Of a DNA stretch of 64,000 nt, positions 38,045 to 51,484 are shown piece by piece. The notes under the pieces are model-generated. The model made no database searches. It saw only the letters and a program-made list of their open reading frames with translations, and was not told where the DNA came from. The DNA is from Thermaerobacter subterraneus DSM 13965 (GTDB lineage Bacteria > Bacillota > Sulfobacillia > Thermaerobacterales > Thermaerobacteraceae), in contig NZ_JH976535.1 in assembly GCF_000183545.2 (NCBI RefSeq), positions 921,890 to 985,889 of the forward strand, read 5' to 3'. Position 1 is the first letter of the stretch. Each line of letters opens with the position of its first letter. Position numbers and translations under genes: made by a program.

Positions 38045-38398
38045 TTGAGGCCCACGGACGGTGGGTTCCGCCACCAGACCGGTTTTCAGCGGGGCGCGGA
38101 ACCGGCACCGGGTACGGGCGGGCAGGTACCAGCTGCAGGCGCATCCGGGATGCGGGCAGCCGGCAACCCGGGGCCTATACCCCGGCCGGTGCCTGCGCCA
38201 GCTGGGGCGCAGCCGCCGGCCCACGATGGACCCGGTGGTCAGGGGCCGACGCGCGAGGCGATGCAGGAGAAGATGGCCCACCAGTTCGGCTTCGACAGCT
38301 GGGAGGCATTCCGCGCCGCCGCCGAGCGGCGCCTGGGCAAGGCGGTGGTGCGCCGGCTGGAGAGAGAACTGGCCCGCTACCCGCGGGCGGGCTCGTAG
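38045..38398 (+). CDS. Small hypothetical protein with conserved-looking C-terminal helix
   Basis: A 117-residue frame from TTG 38045, which follows AGGAGGTGA at a suitable distance. The first 70 residues are Gly/Pro/Ala-rich. The end (REAMQEKMAHQFGFDSWEAFRAAAERRLGKAVVRRLERELARY) looks like a genuine helical domain. I do not recognise a family. The gene converges with the remnant of an MFS transporter. Confidence 0.5.
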   Translation: MRPTDGGFRHQTGFQRGAEPAPGTGGQVPAAGASGMRAAGNPGPIPRPVPAPAGAQPPAHDGPGGQGPTREAMQEKMAHQFGFDSWEAFRAAAERRLGKAVVRRLERELARYPRAGS

Positions 38399-38605
38399 GG
38401 GCCGCCCCGGGCCGGGATCCACCGGATGAAGAGCAGGAGGCCCGCGGCCGGCACCAGCAGCGCCAGGGCCAGCTCCCGCAGCATGGCGCTCCCCAGCGGC
38501 CCGCCCAGCAGGATCCCGAGCAGGCTGCTGGAGAGGATGCTGCCGATGTAGCGGCAGGTCATGTAGAGCCCCGAGGCGGCCCCCGTTTCCTCTCTGCCCG
38601 GGGTT
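38377..38605 (-). pseudogene. C-terminal remnant of an interrupted MFS transporter
   Basis: The minus-strand frame reads RTPGREETGAASGLYMTCRYIGSILSSSLLG..., which is the penultimate-helix region of a multidrug-type MFS protein (the GAASG...T.R.IG pattern), and continues to a normal C-terminus. It has no start of its own. Its N-terminal half lies beyond the insertion element at 40362-41462. About 100 residues that should connect the two pieces are missing, so a deletion accompanied or followed the insertion. Confidence 0.75.
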
Positions 38606-38618
38606 CGTAGCTGCTTAC

Positions 38619-40376
38619 CATTCCATCATCATCTGTTATCAGCCGTAGGCGAACCTTCCGCATAACGGTTCTCCCACTTCCGACCTGTCCCCTATTCGGC
38701 TTGTGGATGGAACATATGTTTGGTATCCTGGGAAGGGAGGATGATCGGGCCGATGCAGGCGACCTTCCAGACGAAGATCCATGACCGGTCGGTTTACCCG
38801 GCCCTGGACGCCCTCGCCGCCCTGTACGGTCGCCTGCTGCGCCGGTTGTTCGTCGATCTCTACGTGCGGAAGCGTCCCCTTGTCGAATGCAAGCGGGAGT
38901 CCATTGCCCGCGACGGCATCACAGCCCGCTACTTCAACGCGCTGGCCACCGAACTGAAGGCCAAGGTGAAGGCGGCGGAGGAAGCCCATCGGCACCATCT
39001 GGCGCACCTGCGCGGGCAGATCCAATCCACCGAACGCGCGATCGCCAAGCTCCACAAGCAGGAGAAAGCCTTGGCCTCGGGCAAGGGGCGCTGGGCGACC
39101 CTTGCCCCCCAAGAGAGGGCGGCGCGCCGGCGTCGGATCCGGTTTCGGCTGCACCAGAAGAAGCGGCGGCTGGCGATGCTGCGCGCCCGCCTGGCAGCGG
39201 CGGAAGCGCGGACGGGATCGCCGCCGATTTGTTTTGGCTCGCGGCGTTTGTTCCACCGGCAGTTCCACCTGGAGGCGAATGGGTTCGCTTCCCACGACGC
39301 ATGGCGCAAGGCATGGCGCGATGCCCGCAGCCAAAGCTTCTTCTGCCTCGGCTCCAAAGACGAGAGGAGCGGCAACCAGACGTGTTCGCTCTTGGGCGAC
39401 CGCTTGCGCCTTCGGTTGCCCAACGCCCTGGCCGGCCGCTTTGGACGGCATGTTTGGCTGCACGGCGTCCGTTTCCCCTATGGGCAGGATGTCATCCTGG
39501 CGGCCCTCGCGTCTGGGCAAGCGATTTCCTACCGCTTTGTCCGGAAGAACGGCGCCTGGTACGTCTTCGCCACCACCGAACGGCCCGCGGCCCCGATCAC
39601 GACATCGCGAAGGGCGGGGGCCCTTGGTGCCGATCTGAACCCCGACCGGCTGGCCGTGGCGGAGGTCGACCGCTTCGGCAACCCGGTGGCGGCGCGCGAC
39701 ATGCGACTTCCGCTCCAAGGCAAGCGCCGGGAGCAGGTGAAGGCCATCCTGGGCGAGGTGGTGGCGGACCTGGTGGCATGGGCAAAGGGCGCCGGCAAGC
39801 CCATCGTGGTGGAGCGGCTGGATTTTCGGGAGAAGAAGGCTCGTCTTCGAGAAGAGGGCGATCGGTACGCCCGGATGCTGTCCGCCTTTGCCTACGGCGC
39901 GTTCATGACCCTGCTGCTCTCCCGGGCCGCCCGGGAAGGCGTGGAAGTGATCCGGGTCAACCCGGCCTTCACCAGCGTGATTGGCAAGGTCAAGTTTATG
40001 GCCCGGTACGGACTGTCGCCCCACGCCGCCGCGGCGGTGGCGATCGCCCGCCGGGGCCTGGGTTTGGGCGAGCGCTTGCGCTCCGGAACCGCCCGCCCTC
40101 TACCCGCGAGGAATCGAGGGCGGCACGTCTGGAGCGATTGGCGGCGCATCGCCCCGTCGGTGCGCGGCCAGCGGGCGCACCGGCTCTATGAGCGGTCCTC
40201 CGAGGACGCCCCAGGTCGGGGGGAACCCCGATCCACCCGGGCACCGGCGGCCTCAAGGCCGCACGGCCCCGGGTGCGATGGTCTGGCTTGGGGTCCGGGG
40301 TGCGATCCCCCGGCGCGAATCGTCGGGAGCACCGTTCGCCCGGCGTCATAGGCGGATGCAATCAATGCCTATGTTT
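38619..40376 (+). mobile_element. IS200/IS605-type element carrying only a tnpB-like gene
   Basis: A single TnpB-like gene without tnpA sits inside an MFS gene. A TTAC tetranucleotide (38615-38618), the favoured target of some IS605-family members, borders the left side. The right side carries a subterminal hairpin CATAGGC...GCCTATG (40347-40373). Both ends are estimated; no terminal inverted repeats are expected for this family. Without TnpA the element could move only if a transposase acts in trans. Confidence 0.65.
38753..40351 (+). CDS. TnpB-related protein (IS200/IS605 accessory protein)
   Basis: A 532-residue member of the large TnpB-related branch, starting MQATFQTKI, with GGGAGG upstream; other in-frame starts are ATG 38741 and TTG 38720. 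RuvC-like motifs: GADLNPDRLAVAEVD (Asp), PIVVERLDF (Glu) and NPAFTSVIGKVKFMARYGLSPHAAAAVAIARRG. In this last block the usual third catalytic Asp appears to be His (SPHAAAA), and no CxxC zinc finger is seen. Canonical TnpB is an RNA-guided nuclease; this branch may cut poorly or not at all. The 3' end (about 40250-40376) may overlap a guide RNA, by analogy only. Confidence 0.85.
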   Translation: MQATFQTKIHDRSVYPALDALAALYGRLLRRLFVDLYVRKRPLVECKRESIARDGITARYFNALATELKAKVKAAEEAHRHHLAHLRGQIQSTERAIAKLHKQEKALASGKGRWATLAPQERAARRRRIRFRLHQKKRRLAMLRARLAAAEARTGSPPICFGSRRLFHRQFHLEANGFASHDAWRKAWRDARSQSFFCLGSKDERSGNQTCSLLGDRLRLRLPNALAGRFGRHVWLHGVRFPYGQDVILAALASGQAISYRFVRKNGAWYVFATTERPAAPITTSRRAGALGADLNPDRLAVAEVDRFGNPVAARDMRLPLQGKRREQVKAILGEVVADLVAWAKGAGKPIVVERLDFREKKARLREEGDRYARMLSAFAYGAFMTLLLSRAAREGVEVIRVNPAFTSVIGKVKFMARYGLSPHAAAAVAIARRGLGLGERLRSGTARPLPARNRGRHVWSDWRRIAPSVRGQRAHRLYERSSEDAPGRGEPRSTRAPAASRPHGPGCDGLAWGPGCDPPARIVGSTVRPAS

Positions 40377-41462
40377 TGAGGAACGGTCTAGGTGGCGGAC
40401 CTCCTCGAAGTAGGCCGGCATGCCGAAGAAGATCGTGTAGAAGGCGAGGTTGGAGGGCTCCCCGCCCGCCGCCTTGACCCTCCCTTCCCGGCGCGCCAGG
40501 GCCAGACCCAGGGCGACGGCCACGGGCACCGCCCACCAGGCGGGGCGAGGCTCGGACAGGGAGAGCAGCGCCGCCAGCCCGGCCAAGACGGTTCCACCGA
40601 AGAGCATCATGCCCGGCAGGTCGAGCCCGCCGGCCCCTTCCGCCGCCCGGGCCCGTTCCACCGCCCGGACCCCCCGGGAGGGGGACGAACCCGGCCGCTC
40701 GGCGTGCCCGGCCCCGGCGGCGCTGGCCCTGCCCCGGCCCGCGGCGCCGGGCGCGCCACTGGCAACTTCGCGCGCGTCTTGAGCGCCGGGCCCGCCACCG
40801 GCGATGCCTGCCGGGGCCCTGCTGGCGGGCCCGTGACCTGCGACCCGACCCGGGCCGGCGCCGGCAGGATCGCCACCGGCGGCTCCGCCGGGCGGAAAGG
40901 CCTGGGCCGCCAGCGCCAGGCTGAGGGCCACGGGCAGGTAGTTGACGTAGAACAGCGCCTGCCAGCCGCCGGCCCTGACCAGGAACCCGCCCAGGGAAGG
41001 GCCCAGGGCCGCCGAGGTGGAGGCGAACACCGCCAGGATGCCCAGGGCCTGGCCCGTTCGTCCGGTGAAGGCGTCGCGGACCGCGGCCATGCCGGCCGGG
41101 TAGAGGGCCGAGCTCCCCAGCGCCTGCAGCACCCGGGCGGCCACCAGGGCCCCCAGGGTCGGGGCGTGGGGCGCCAGGGCAGACGCCGCGGCCACCAGGA
41201 CGAGCCCGGTGAAGAAGACCCGCCGCCGGCCCAGCCGGTCGGCCACCTTGCCCAGGACCGGCTGGCCCACCGAGCTGGCCAGGTAGAAGGCGGCGATGAC
41301 CCAGGTGAGCCGCCCGATGGGCACCCGGAAGTCCCGGGCGATGGCGGGCAGCGCCACGGCGATCATCGACGAGTTGAGGGGATTCAAGAGGGCGCCGAAG
41401 GCCACGGCGGCCAGCAAAAGGCCGCGGGCGGCCTCCGGCCGGCTTCGTTCCGCCCTTGCCAC
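40362..41462 (-). pseudogene. N-terminal part of an MFS transporter, truncated by the insertion element
   Basis: The frame encodes helices 1 to about 9 of a multidrug-type MFS protein: LLNPLNSSMIAVALPAIARDF, the loop GKVADRLGRRRVFFTGLVLV, and LGPSLGGFLVRAGGWQALFYVN. It runs until FEEVRHLD, after which it continues only six codons into insertion-element sequence before a stop. An Ala/Gly-rich linker of about 90 residues lies in the middle. The start is GTG 41462 with a weak ribosome site. It is complementary to the remnant at 38377-38605. Confidence 0.82.
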
Positions 41463-41592
41463 GTTCCCGATCCACCGTCCCGGATGTTCACGGTCCCCAG
41501 GTCATGCTGGGGAGGGAATGGCCTTCCATGGCGAAGTTATTACATCGCCGACATCGCCTGCGAATGCCGCTCGAAAAGGGGCCCAATCCTTG

Positions 41593-45207
<3,615 letters not shown>

Positions 45208-45209
45208 CC

Positions 45210-48050
45210 TTGACCCGGAAAAAGCTGATCGAAGTCGCCCTGCCGTTAACCGAGATCAACGACGCTTCGGCCTATGACAAGATGCCGGGGATCGGCCCCC
45301 ATCCCAAGGGGATCCACCACTGGTGGGCGCGGCTGCCCTTGCCGGTGGCCCGGGCGGTGCTCTTTGCCTCTGTGGTCGACGACCCGTCCAGCCACCCGGA
45401 CCGCTTCCCCACCGAGGAGGAACAGGCCCGGGAGCGGGAGCGGCTCTTCGGCATCATCCGGAAGATGATGCAGAAGCAGCTTCACAAGCACCCCGAGGTC
45501 TACGCCGAGGCCCGGGCCGAGATGCTCAAGCACTGCGACGGGAAACTGCCGCCGGTGCTGGATCCCTTTGCGGGCGGGGGTTCCATCCCGCTGGAGGCTG
45601 CGCGCCTGGGGTTCGAGGCCTACGCGGGGGATATCAACCCGGTGGCCGTTCTCCTCAACAAGTGCAACCTGGAGATTGCACCCCGGTGGACGGACCACCC
45701 GCCCGTCAATCCGGAAGATCGCGGCAAAGTCGGTGGCAATGCCCGGTGGCGTGGTACAGCCGGTCTCGCAGCGGACGTGCGTTACTACGGGCGGGTGATC
45801 CTCGAGCGGGCCCGCGAGAAGATCGGCCACCTCTATCCCCCGGTCAAGGTGACGCCGGAGATGGCCGAGGGACGGCCGGATCTCCAGCCGTACGTGGGCA
45901 AGGAACTGCCGGTGATCGCCTGGATCTGGGCGCGGACCGTGCCGAGCCCGAACCCGGCGGCCAGGGGCGCTCAGGTGCCTCTTATGAGTACATTCTGGCT
46001 ATCCAGCACAAAAGGCAAGGAAGTATATCTTGAACCCGTAATTGACCGTGCAACCTGTACCTGGTACTTCGTTGTGCAAACTGGACGTCCTAAGGATCGC
46101 GTTGCAATCACTACAGGGACGAAGATGGCGACTTCTGGGTTCCGATGTATTTTGACCGGTGACCCCATTTCCTTTGTATATATCCGTAAGCAGGCGCAAT
46201 CTGGTATGATGGCCACTCGTCTTATAGCCATTGTTGCGGACTCGGGGCGTGGCCGACTCTACCTTCCTGCCTATGCGCATCACGAACACGTGGCTAGCAT
46301 GGCCAACCCCGATGACTACCCGGTGCAGGAAATGCCATCTAAAGCCCTAGGCTTTGTCGTACCAAACTACGGTTTCAGGTACTGGTATGAACTATTCACC
46401 CCCCGCCAGCTCACGGCCATGGTGACGCTGTCGGACCTGGTACGGGAAGTGCGGGCGGACGTACGACGAGATGCGGCCGCCGCCGGACTGTCGCACGACG
46501 AGGCAGATGCCTACGCCGCTTCAGTGGTAGTTTTTCTTGCACTCGCGCTTGACAGGTGCGCGGATTTTAACAATGCCTTGAGCACGTGGAAACCTAGTGG
46601 TCAACAACAGATGCACCTATTTGGCCGCCAAGCCATTCCGATGGTATGGGATTTCGCTGAAGCTAATCTCCTAGGTGAAAAGGCCATTTGCTGGTATAAT
46701 GCGGTTAATATATGCGCTGATGCCATCGAGACAATTCCTGTTGTCGGAGTTCCAAAATCTCCGGGGCATGTCCGCTCTCTCGACGCTGCTCGGCCGTGGG
46801 ATCACCTCAAGAACCTCCTCGTCAGCACCGATCCGCCCTACTATGACAACATCGGCTACGCTGCCCTTTCGGACTTCTTCTACGTGTGGCTGCGGCGGAC
46901 GATCGGCGATCTCTACCCGGCCCTCTTCGCTACCATTCTTGTACCCAAGGAGCCGGAGCTGGTGGCGGCGCCGGAGCGGTTTGGTGGAGACAGGCATGAG
47001 GCCAAGGAACACTTCGAGGAGGGCTTCCGCCGGGCCTTCGGGCAACTGCGCGAGAAGATGGACCCGCGGTTTCCCCTCACCGTCTACTATGCCTTCAAGC
47101 AGGACGACGAGGAGAGCGGAGCGGGTAACAAAGACGAAGAGACGAACGGTAACCGGGTGGACCGTACCACCGGGTGGGAGACGATGCTGGAGGCTCTGAT
47201 CGGCACGGGTTTTCAGATCACCGCCACCTGGCCGGTGCGTGCCTCGCAGAAGTGGCGGATGCGGGCCATGGGTTCCAACGCGCTTGCTTCCTACATTGTG
47301 CTGGCCTGTCGACCCCGACCCGAGGATGCACCCCAGATTGACCGCCGCGGGTTCATGGCGGAACTCAAGCGTGAGCTACCCGACGCGATCAAGCGGCTCA
47401 AACAGGGCAACGTCGCTCCCGTGGACTTGGCCCAGGCCGCCATCGGTCCGGGGATGGCCATCTACTCCCGTTGCAGCCGGGTGTTGGAACCCGACGGCCG
47501 GAAGATGACGGTCCGCACTGCGCTGGCCCTGATCAACCAGGTTCTCACCGAAGTGCTTGCCGAACAGGAAGACGACTTCGACAACGAGACCCGCTGGGCC
47601 ATAGCCTGGTACGAGCAGCACGGGTTCGACGAGGGGGAGTTCGGTGAGGCCGAGCTCCTGTCCAAGGCCAAGGTGACCACCCTATCCGGCCTGGAGCAGG
47701 CGGGGATCGTACGGGCCCAGCGCGGCCGTGTCCGCCTGCTGCGGCCGGAGGAGCTCGACCCCAACTGGGACCCCGAGCGCGACAAGGCGCCGACCGTGTG
47801 GAGTGCCACCCACCAGCTCCTCCGGGTCTACTATCACGAAGGCGCTGGCGAGGCGGCCACGGCCTGGCTGGTCGCCAGGCTGGGTGGCCGGGCGGAGATG
47901 GCCCGGGACCTGGCCTACCGGCTGTTCCGCATCAGCGAGCGCAAGGGCCGGACCCAGGAGTCCCTGGCCTACAACGCCCTGGTTCTGGCCTGGCCCGAGC
48001 TGGTCCGGCTGGCGCAAGGCCGCCAGGGCGAGCAGATGACCGTGCTATGA
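45210..48050 (+). CDS. DUF1156 DNA adenine-type methyltransferase
   Basis: A 946-residue DNA methylase of the kind found next to DUF499 ATPases. The N-terminal DUF1156 region (LPLTEINDASAYDKMPG...HHWWARLPLPVARA) precedes the AdoMet site VLDPFAGGGSIPLEAARLGF (about residue 117) and the catalytic motif STDPPYYDNIGYAALSDFFYVWLRR (about 540), typical of N6-adenine enzymes. The TTG start at 45210 lies 2 nt after the helicase stop, so translation is coupled. The central segments at about 45985-46400 and 46520-46760 fall to roughly 43-47% GC while the flanks are as GC-rich as the rest. The frame stays open and family-like there, which suggests recombination with a lower-GC homologue between the two catalytic motifs. 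Confidence 0.92.
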   Translation: MTRKKLIEVALPLTEINDASAYDKMPGIGPHPKGIHHWWARLPLPVARAVLFASVVDDPSSHPDRFPTEEEQARERERLFGIIRKMMQKQLHKHPEVYAEARAEMLKHCDGKLPPVLDPFAGGGSIPLEAARLGFEAYAGDINPVAVLLNKCNLEIAPRWTDHPPVNPEDRGKVGGNARWRGTAGLAADVRYYGRVILERAREKIGHLYPPVKVTPEMAEGRPDLQPYVGKELPVIAWIWARTVPSPNPAARGAQVPLMSTFWLSSTKGKEVYLEPVIDRATCTWYFVVQTGRPKDRVAITTGTKMATSGFRCILTGDPISFVYIRKQAQSGMMATRLIAIVADSGRGRLYLPAYAHHEHVASMANPDDYPVQEMPSKALGFVVPNYGFRYWYELFTPRQLTAMVTLSDLVREVRADVRRDAAAAGLSHDEADAYAASVVVFLALALDRCADFNNALSTWKPSGQQQMHLFGRQAIPMVWDFAEANLLGEKAICWYNAVNICADAIETIPVVGVPKSPGHVRSLDAARPWDHLKNLLVSTDPPYYDNIGYAALSDFFYVWLRRTIGDLYPALFATILVPKEPELVAAPERFGGDRHEAKEHFEEGFRRAFGQLREKMDPRFPLTVYYAFKQDDEESGAGNKDEETNGNRVDRTTGWETMLEALIGTGFQITATWPVRASQKWRMRAMGSNALASYIVLACRPRPEDAPQIDRRGFMAELKRELPDAIKRLKQGNVAPVDLAQAAIGPGMAIYSRCSRVLEPDGRKMTVRTALALINQVLTEVLAEQEDDFDNETRWAIAWYEQHGFDEGEFGEAELLSKAKVTTLSGLEQAGIVRAQRGRVRLLRPEELDPNWDPERDKAPTVWSATHQLLRVYYHEGAGEAATAWLVARLGGRAEMARDLAYRLFRISERKGRTQESLAYNALVLAWPELVRLAQGRQGEQMTVL

Positions 48051-48083
48051 TCGGCCGGATGGCGAGTTTTTGGGGGTGGGACC

Positions 48084-51000
48084 GTGGCCGTAAGCAACTA
48101 CGAACGGGTCCGCAGGGCTCTCGAACTGCTGCGCAACGGGCTGGCGCCCTTCGTCGCCCGGGAGATCCGCCTCGCCCGCAAGGAGGGGCGGGTGGATGAC
48201 CGCGTCCTCTTGCGCTTCGTCGACGATCCCCTGGTGGCCGAGAAGCCGGTGGAACAGTGGGACGTCGCCCTCCTCCTCAAGCTGATGTGGAACACGTGGA
48301 ACGACGTGTTCAAGCATACCCTGGGCCAGGCCGAGCGCAGCTTCGTCTCCGAGATGCGCGATTGGCGCAACCGTTGGGCCCACCAGGAGCCCTTTAGCAG
48401 CGACGACACCTACCGGGTCCTCGATTCCGCCCGGCGCCTGCTGGCCGCCATCGCCGCCCCTGAGGCAGAGGAATTGGACCGTATGACCGCGGAGCTCCTG
48501 CGCATCCAGTTTGATGAAAAGGTCCGGCAGCAGCGGCGCAAGGCGGGCGGCTCCCTGATCGAGGCGGCGGCCAGCGGGATGCTCAAACCTTGGCGGGAGG
48601 TGGTGAGCCCCCACGAGGACGTGGCCGGCGGGCGCTACCAGCAGGCCGAGTTCGCTGCCGACCTGTGGCAGGTGTACCTCGGTGAGGCTCGGGACGAGTA
48701 CCAGGATCCGGCCGAGTTCTTCCGTCGCACCTACCCGACCCAGAGCTTGAAGGGGCTGCTGGTGAATGCCGTACGACGGCTGTCCGGCCAGGGCGGCGAC
48801 CCCGTGGTCCAGCTCCAGACCAATTTCGGCGGCGGCAAGACCCACTCCATGCTGGCACTGTACCACCTGTTCTCCGGCCTCGGGCCGGGGAGCCTCCCGG
48901 GCGTCGAGGACGTGCTCAGGGAGGCCGGCTTCACCTCCATCCCCCGGGCGCGGAGAGTGGTGCTGGTGGGCAATCGCATCTCCGTCGGCAACCCCAGCGT
49001 CAAGGACGACGGCACGGTGGTCCGCACCCTCTGGGGCGAGCTGGCCTGGCAGCTGGGGCGGCGGGACGCCTACGAGCGGGTGCGGGCCGACGACGAGCGG
49101 GCCACCAACCCCGGCGACACCCTGCGCCAGCTGCTGGCGGACTACGGGCCCTGCCTGATCCTCATCGACGAGTGGGTGGCCTACGCCCGCCAGCTCCACG
49201 ACGCCGGCGACCTGCCCGCCGGCAGCTTCGAGACCCAGTTCACCTTCGCCCAGGCCCTGACCGAGGCGGTCAAGGCCGTCCCCCACGCCCTGCTGGTGGT
49301 GAGCCTGCCGGCGTCGGAGAGCCCCACCGCCACCCGCACCGGTGCCGAGGACGTCGAGGTAGGCGGCTCCCGCGGCCGGGAAGCCTTGGAGCGGCTGCGC
49401 AACGTTATCGGGCGCGTGGAGGTGCCCTGGCGGCCGGCCACCCCCGAGGAGAGCTTCGAAATCGTCCGGCGCCGGCTCTTCCAGCCCATGACGGACCCCG
49501 AGCAGTTCGAGGCGCGGGACGTGGTGGCCCGGGCCTTCATGGAGCTTTATGAGAAACATCCCGGGGAGTTCCCCGCCGAGTGCCGGCAGCCCCAGTACGA
49601 GCGCCGGATCAAGGCGGCCTACCCCATCCACCCCGAGGTCTTCGACCGCCTATACGGCGACTGGGCGACCCTGGTGCGGTTTCAGCGGACCCGGGGCGTG
49701 CTGCGGCTCATGGCCGCGGTGATCCACAGCCTGTGGGAGCAGGGAGACCGCAGCCCCCTGATCCTCCCCTCCACCCTGCCCATGAACGACTCGCGGGTGC
49801 AGTCGGAGCTCACCCGCTACCTGACGGACAACTGGGTCCCCGTGATCCAGCGGGACGTGGACGGCGAGGGCTCGCTGCCCCGGCAGATCGACGGCGAGTC
49901 GAACACCTTCGGTCGCTACGGTGCCGCCCGCCGGGTGGCCCGAACCATCTTCCTCGGTTCCGCCCCCACCTACACCGCGGCCAACCGGGGCCTGGACGAC
50001 CGGCGGATCCGGCTGGGCTGCGTCGGACCCGGCGAGTCGCCCAACGTCTTCGGGGATGCCCTGCGGCGCCTGGCCAGCCGGGCGACCTACCTGTACACCG
50101 ACGGGACCCGTTACTGGTACGCTCCCCAGCCCAACGTCAACAGCCTGGCGGAGGAACGGGCCGAGCAGCTCAAGGGCCAGCCCGACAGGGTGGCCGAGGA
50201 GATCGAGCGCCGTGTGCGGGACCAGGCGCGCCACGCTGCGGGCCCCTTCGCGGGGGTGCACCCCTTCCCCCGATCCAGCCAGGAGGTGCCGGACGAACCG
50301 GCCGCCCGGCTGGTGATCCTGGGCCTCGACGCCCCGCACCAGCGCAGCGGCGAGAGCCCCGCCCGGGCGGCCGCCGCCCAGATCCTCGAGTGGCGTGGCC
50401 ACCAGCCCCGCGTGTACCGGAACACGCTGGTGTTCCTGGCGGTGGACCGCTCCCAGTTGGACGGCCTCGATGAGGCGGTCCGGCGCTACCAGGCCTGGGA
50501 TTCCATCCTGCGGGAGCGGGAGGCCCTCAACCTGGACCCCCACCAGACCCGCACCGCCGAGCGGCAGAGGGCGGACGCCGATGCCACGGTGAACCTGCGC
50601 CTGGAGGAGGCCTTTCAATGGGTGCTGGTACCCGAGCAGCCCGACCCCCAGGGAGAGATGGAATGGGTGGCCGTGCGGTTGTCGGGCTCCGGGAACCTGG
50701 TGGAACGGGCCGGCAAGAAGCTGGTTCCTGACGGTCACCTGTACACCCAGCTCGGCGGCAACGTGCTGCGCCTGCAGCTGGACAAGGTGCCCCTGTGGCG
50801 CGGCGACCACGTGGAGGTCCGCCAGCTGGTGGAGGACTTCTTCCGCTACCTCTATCTCCCCCGGCTGCGGGATCCGTCGGTGCTGGTGGGTGCGATCGAG
50901 AACGGCGTGGGGATGCTGACGTGGCTGCAAGACGGCTTCGCGTATGCCGAGAGCTATGACGAGGCGGCCGGCCGTTACCGCGGGCTGAGGGCGGGGGAGG

Positions 51001-51470
51001 GGGTCTCCCTGGATGCCCTTGCTCCGGTGGGGCTGCTGGTTCGTCCGGCGGTGGCGGAACGGCAGCTCAAGGCCGAACTGGTCGGGCCGGCCGGAGCGGG
51101 TGATGTGGCCGGCGGAGGCCCGGCCGGGCAGCCCGCGACCGCCGGTGCCGCCGGGGTGACCGTGGCCGGTGTGGTGGTCGCTCCGGGCGGGGGCCAAGGG
51201 CCGGGGGCTGTGCCGGGCACGCCGCCCCAGCCCGTCTTTCGCCGCTTCTACGGCAGGGCCACCTTGAACCCCATGCGGGTGGGAGGGGATGCCGGGAAGA
51301 TCGCCGAGGAGGTCATCGCCCACCTGGCGGCCCCGCCCGGGGCTGAGGTCCGGATCACGCTGGAGATCGAGGCGTCGCTGCCCGCGGGGTTCTCCGAGCC
51401 CGTGATCCGGACGGTGCGGGAAAACTGCAACACGTTGAAGTTCGAGGAGCACCACTTCGAAGAAGAGTAG
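48084..51470 (+). CDS. DUF499 ATPase with N-terminal Swt1-type HEPN domain
   Basis: A 1,128-residue protein. The first 130 residues look like a Swt1-type HEPN fold with the ribonuclease-type motif RNRWAH (Arg95-x4-His100) after a conserved WNDVFKHTLG helix. The DUF499 ATPase core follows, with Walker A QTNFGGGKTHSML (about 245-257) and Walker B CLILIDEWVAYARQL. A Gly/Ala/Pro-rich linker (about 51090-51230) precedes a small C-terminal domain. It starts at GTG 48084, 33 nt after the methylase stop, and closes the operon. HEPN domains commonly act as RNases that abort infection; here that is inferred from the motif. Confidence 0.9.
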   Translation: MAVSNYERVRRALELLRNGLAPFVAREIRLARKEGRVDDRVLLRFVDDPLVAEKPVEQWDVALLLKLMWNTWNDVFKHTLGQAERSFVSEMRDWRNRWAHQEPFSSDDTYRVLDSARRLLAAIAAPEAEELDRMTAELLRIQFDEKVRQQRRKAGGSLIEAAASGMLKPWREVVSPHEDVAGGRYQQAEFAADLWQVYLGEARDEYQDPAEFFRRTYPTQSLKGLLVNAVRRLSGQGGDPVVQLQTNFGGGKTHSMLALYHLFSGLGPGSLPGVEDVLREAGFTSIPRARRVVLVGNRISVGNPSVKDDGTVVRTLWGELAWQLGRRDAYERVRADDERATNPGDTLRQLLADYGPCLILIDEWVAYARQLHDAGDLPAGSFETQFTFAQALTEAVKAVPHALLVVSLPASESPTATRTGAEDVEVGGSRGREALERLRNVIGRVEVPWRPATPEESFEIVRRRLFQPMTDPEQFEARDVVARAFMELYEKHPGEFPAECRQPQYERRIKAAYPIHPEVFDRLYGDWATLVRFQRTRGVLRLMAAVIHSLWEQGDRSPLILPSTLPMNDSRVQSELTRYLTDNWVPVIQRDVDGEGSLPRQIDGESNTFGRYGAARRVARTIFLGSAPTYTAANRGLDDRRIRLGCVGPGESPNVFGDALRRLASRATYLYTDGTRYWYAPQPNVNSLAEERAEQLKGQPDRVAEEIERRVRDQARHAAGPFAGVHPFPRSSQEVPDEPAARLVILGLDAPHQRSGESPARAAAAQILEWRGHQPRVYRNTLVFLAVDRSQLDGLDEAVRRYQAWDSILREREALNLDPHQTRTAERQRADADATVNLRLEEAFQWVLVPEQPDPQGEMEWVAVRLSGSGNLVERAGKKLVPDGHLYTQLGGNVLRLQLDKVPLWRGDHVEVRQLVEDFFRYLYLPRLRDPSVLVGAIENGVGMLTWLQDGFAYAESYDEAAGRYRGLRAGEGVSLDALAPVGLLVRPAVAERQLKAELVGPAGAGDVAGGGPAGQPATAGAAGVTVAGVVVAPGGGQGPGAVPGTPPQPVFRRFYGRATLNPMRVGGDAGKIAEEVIAHLAAPPGAEVRITLEIEASLPAGFSEPVIRTVRENCNTLKFEEHHFEEE

Positions 51471-51484
51471 GCCGCGCCCGTGGC

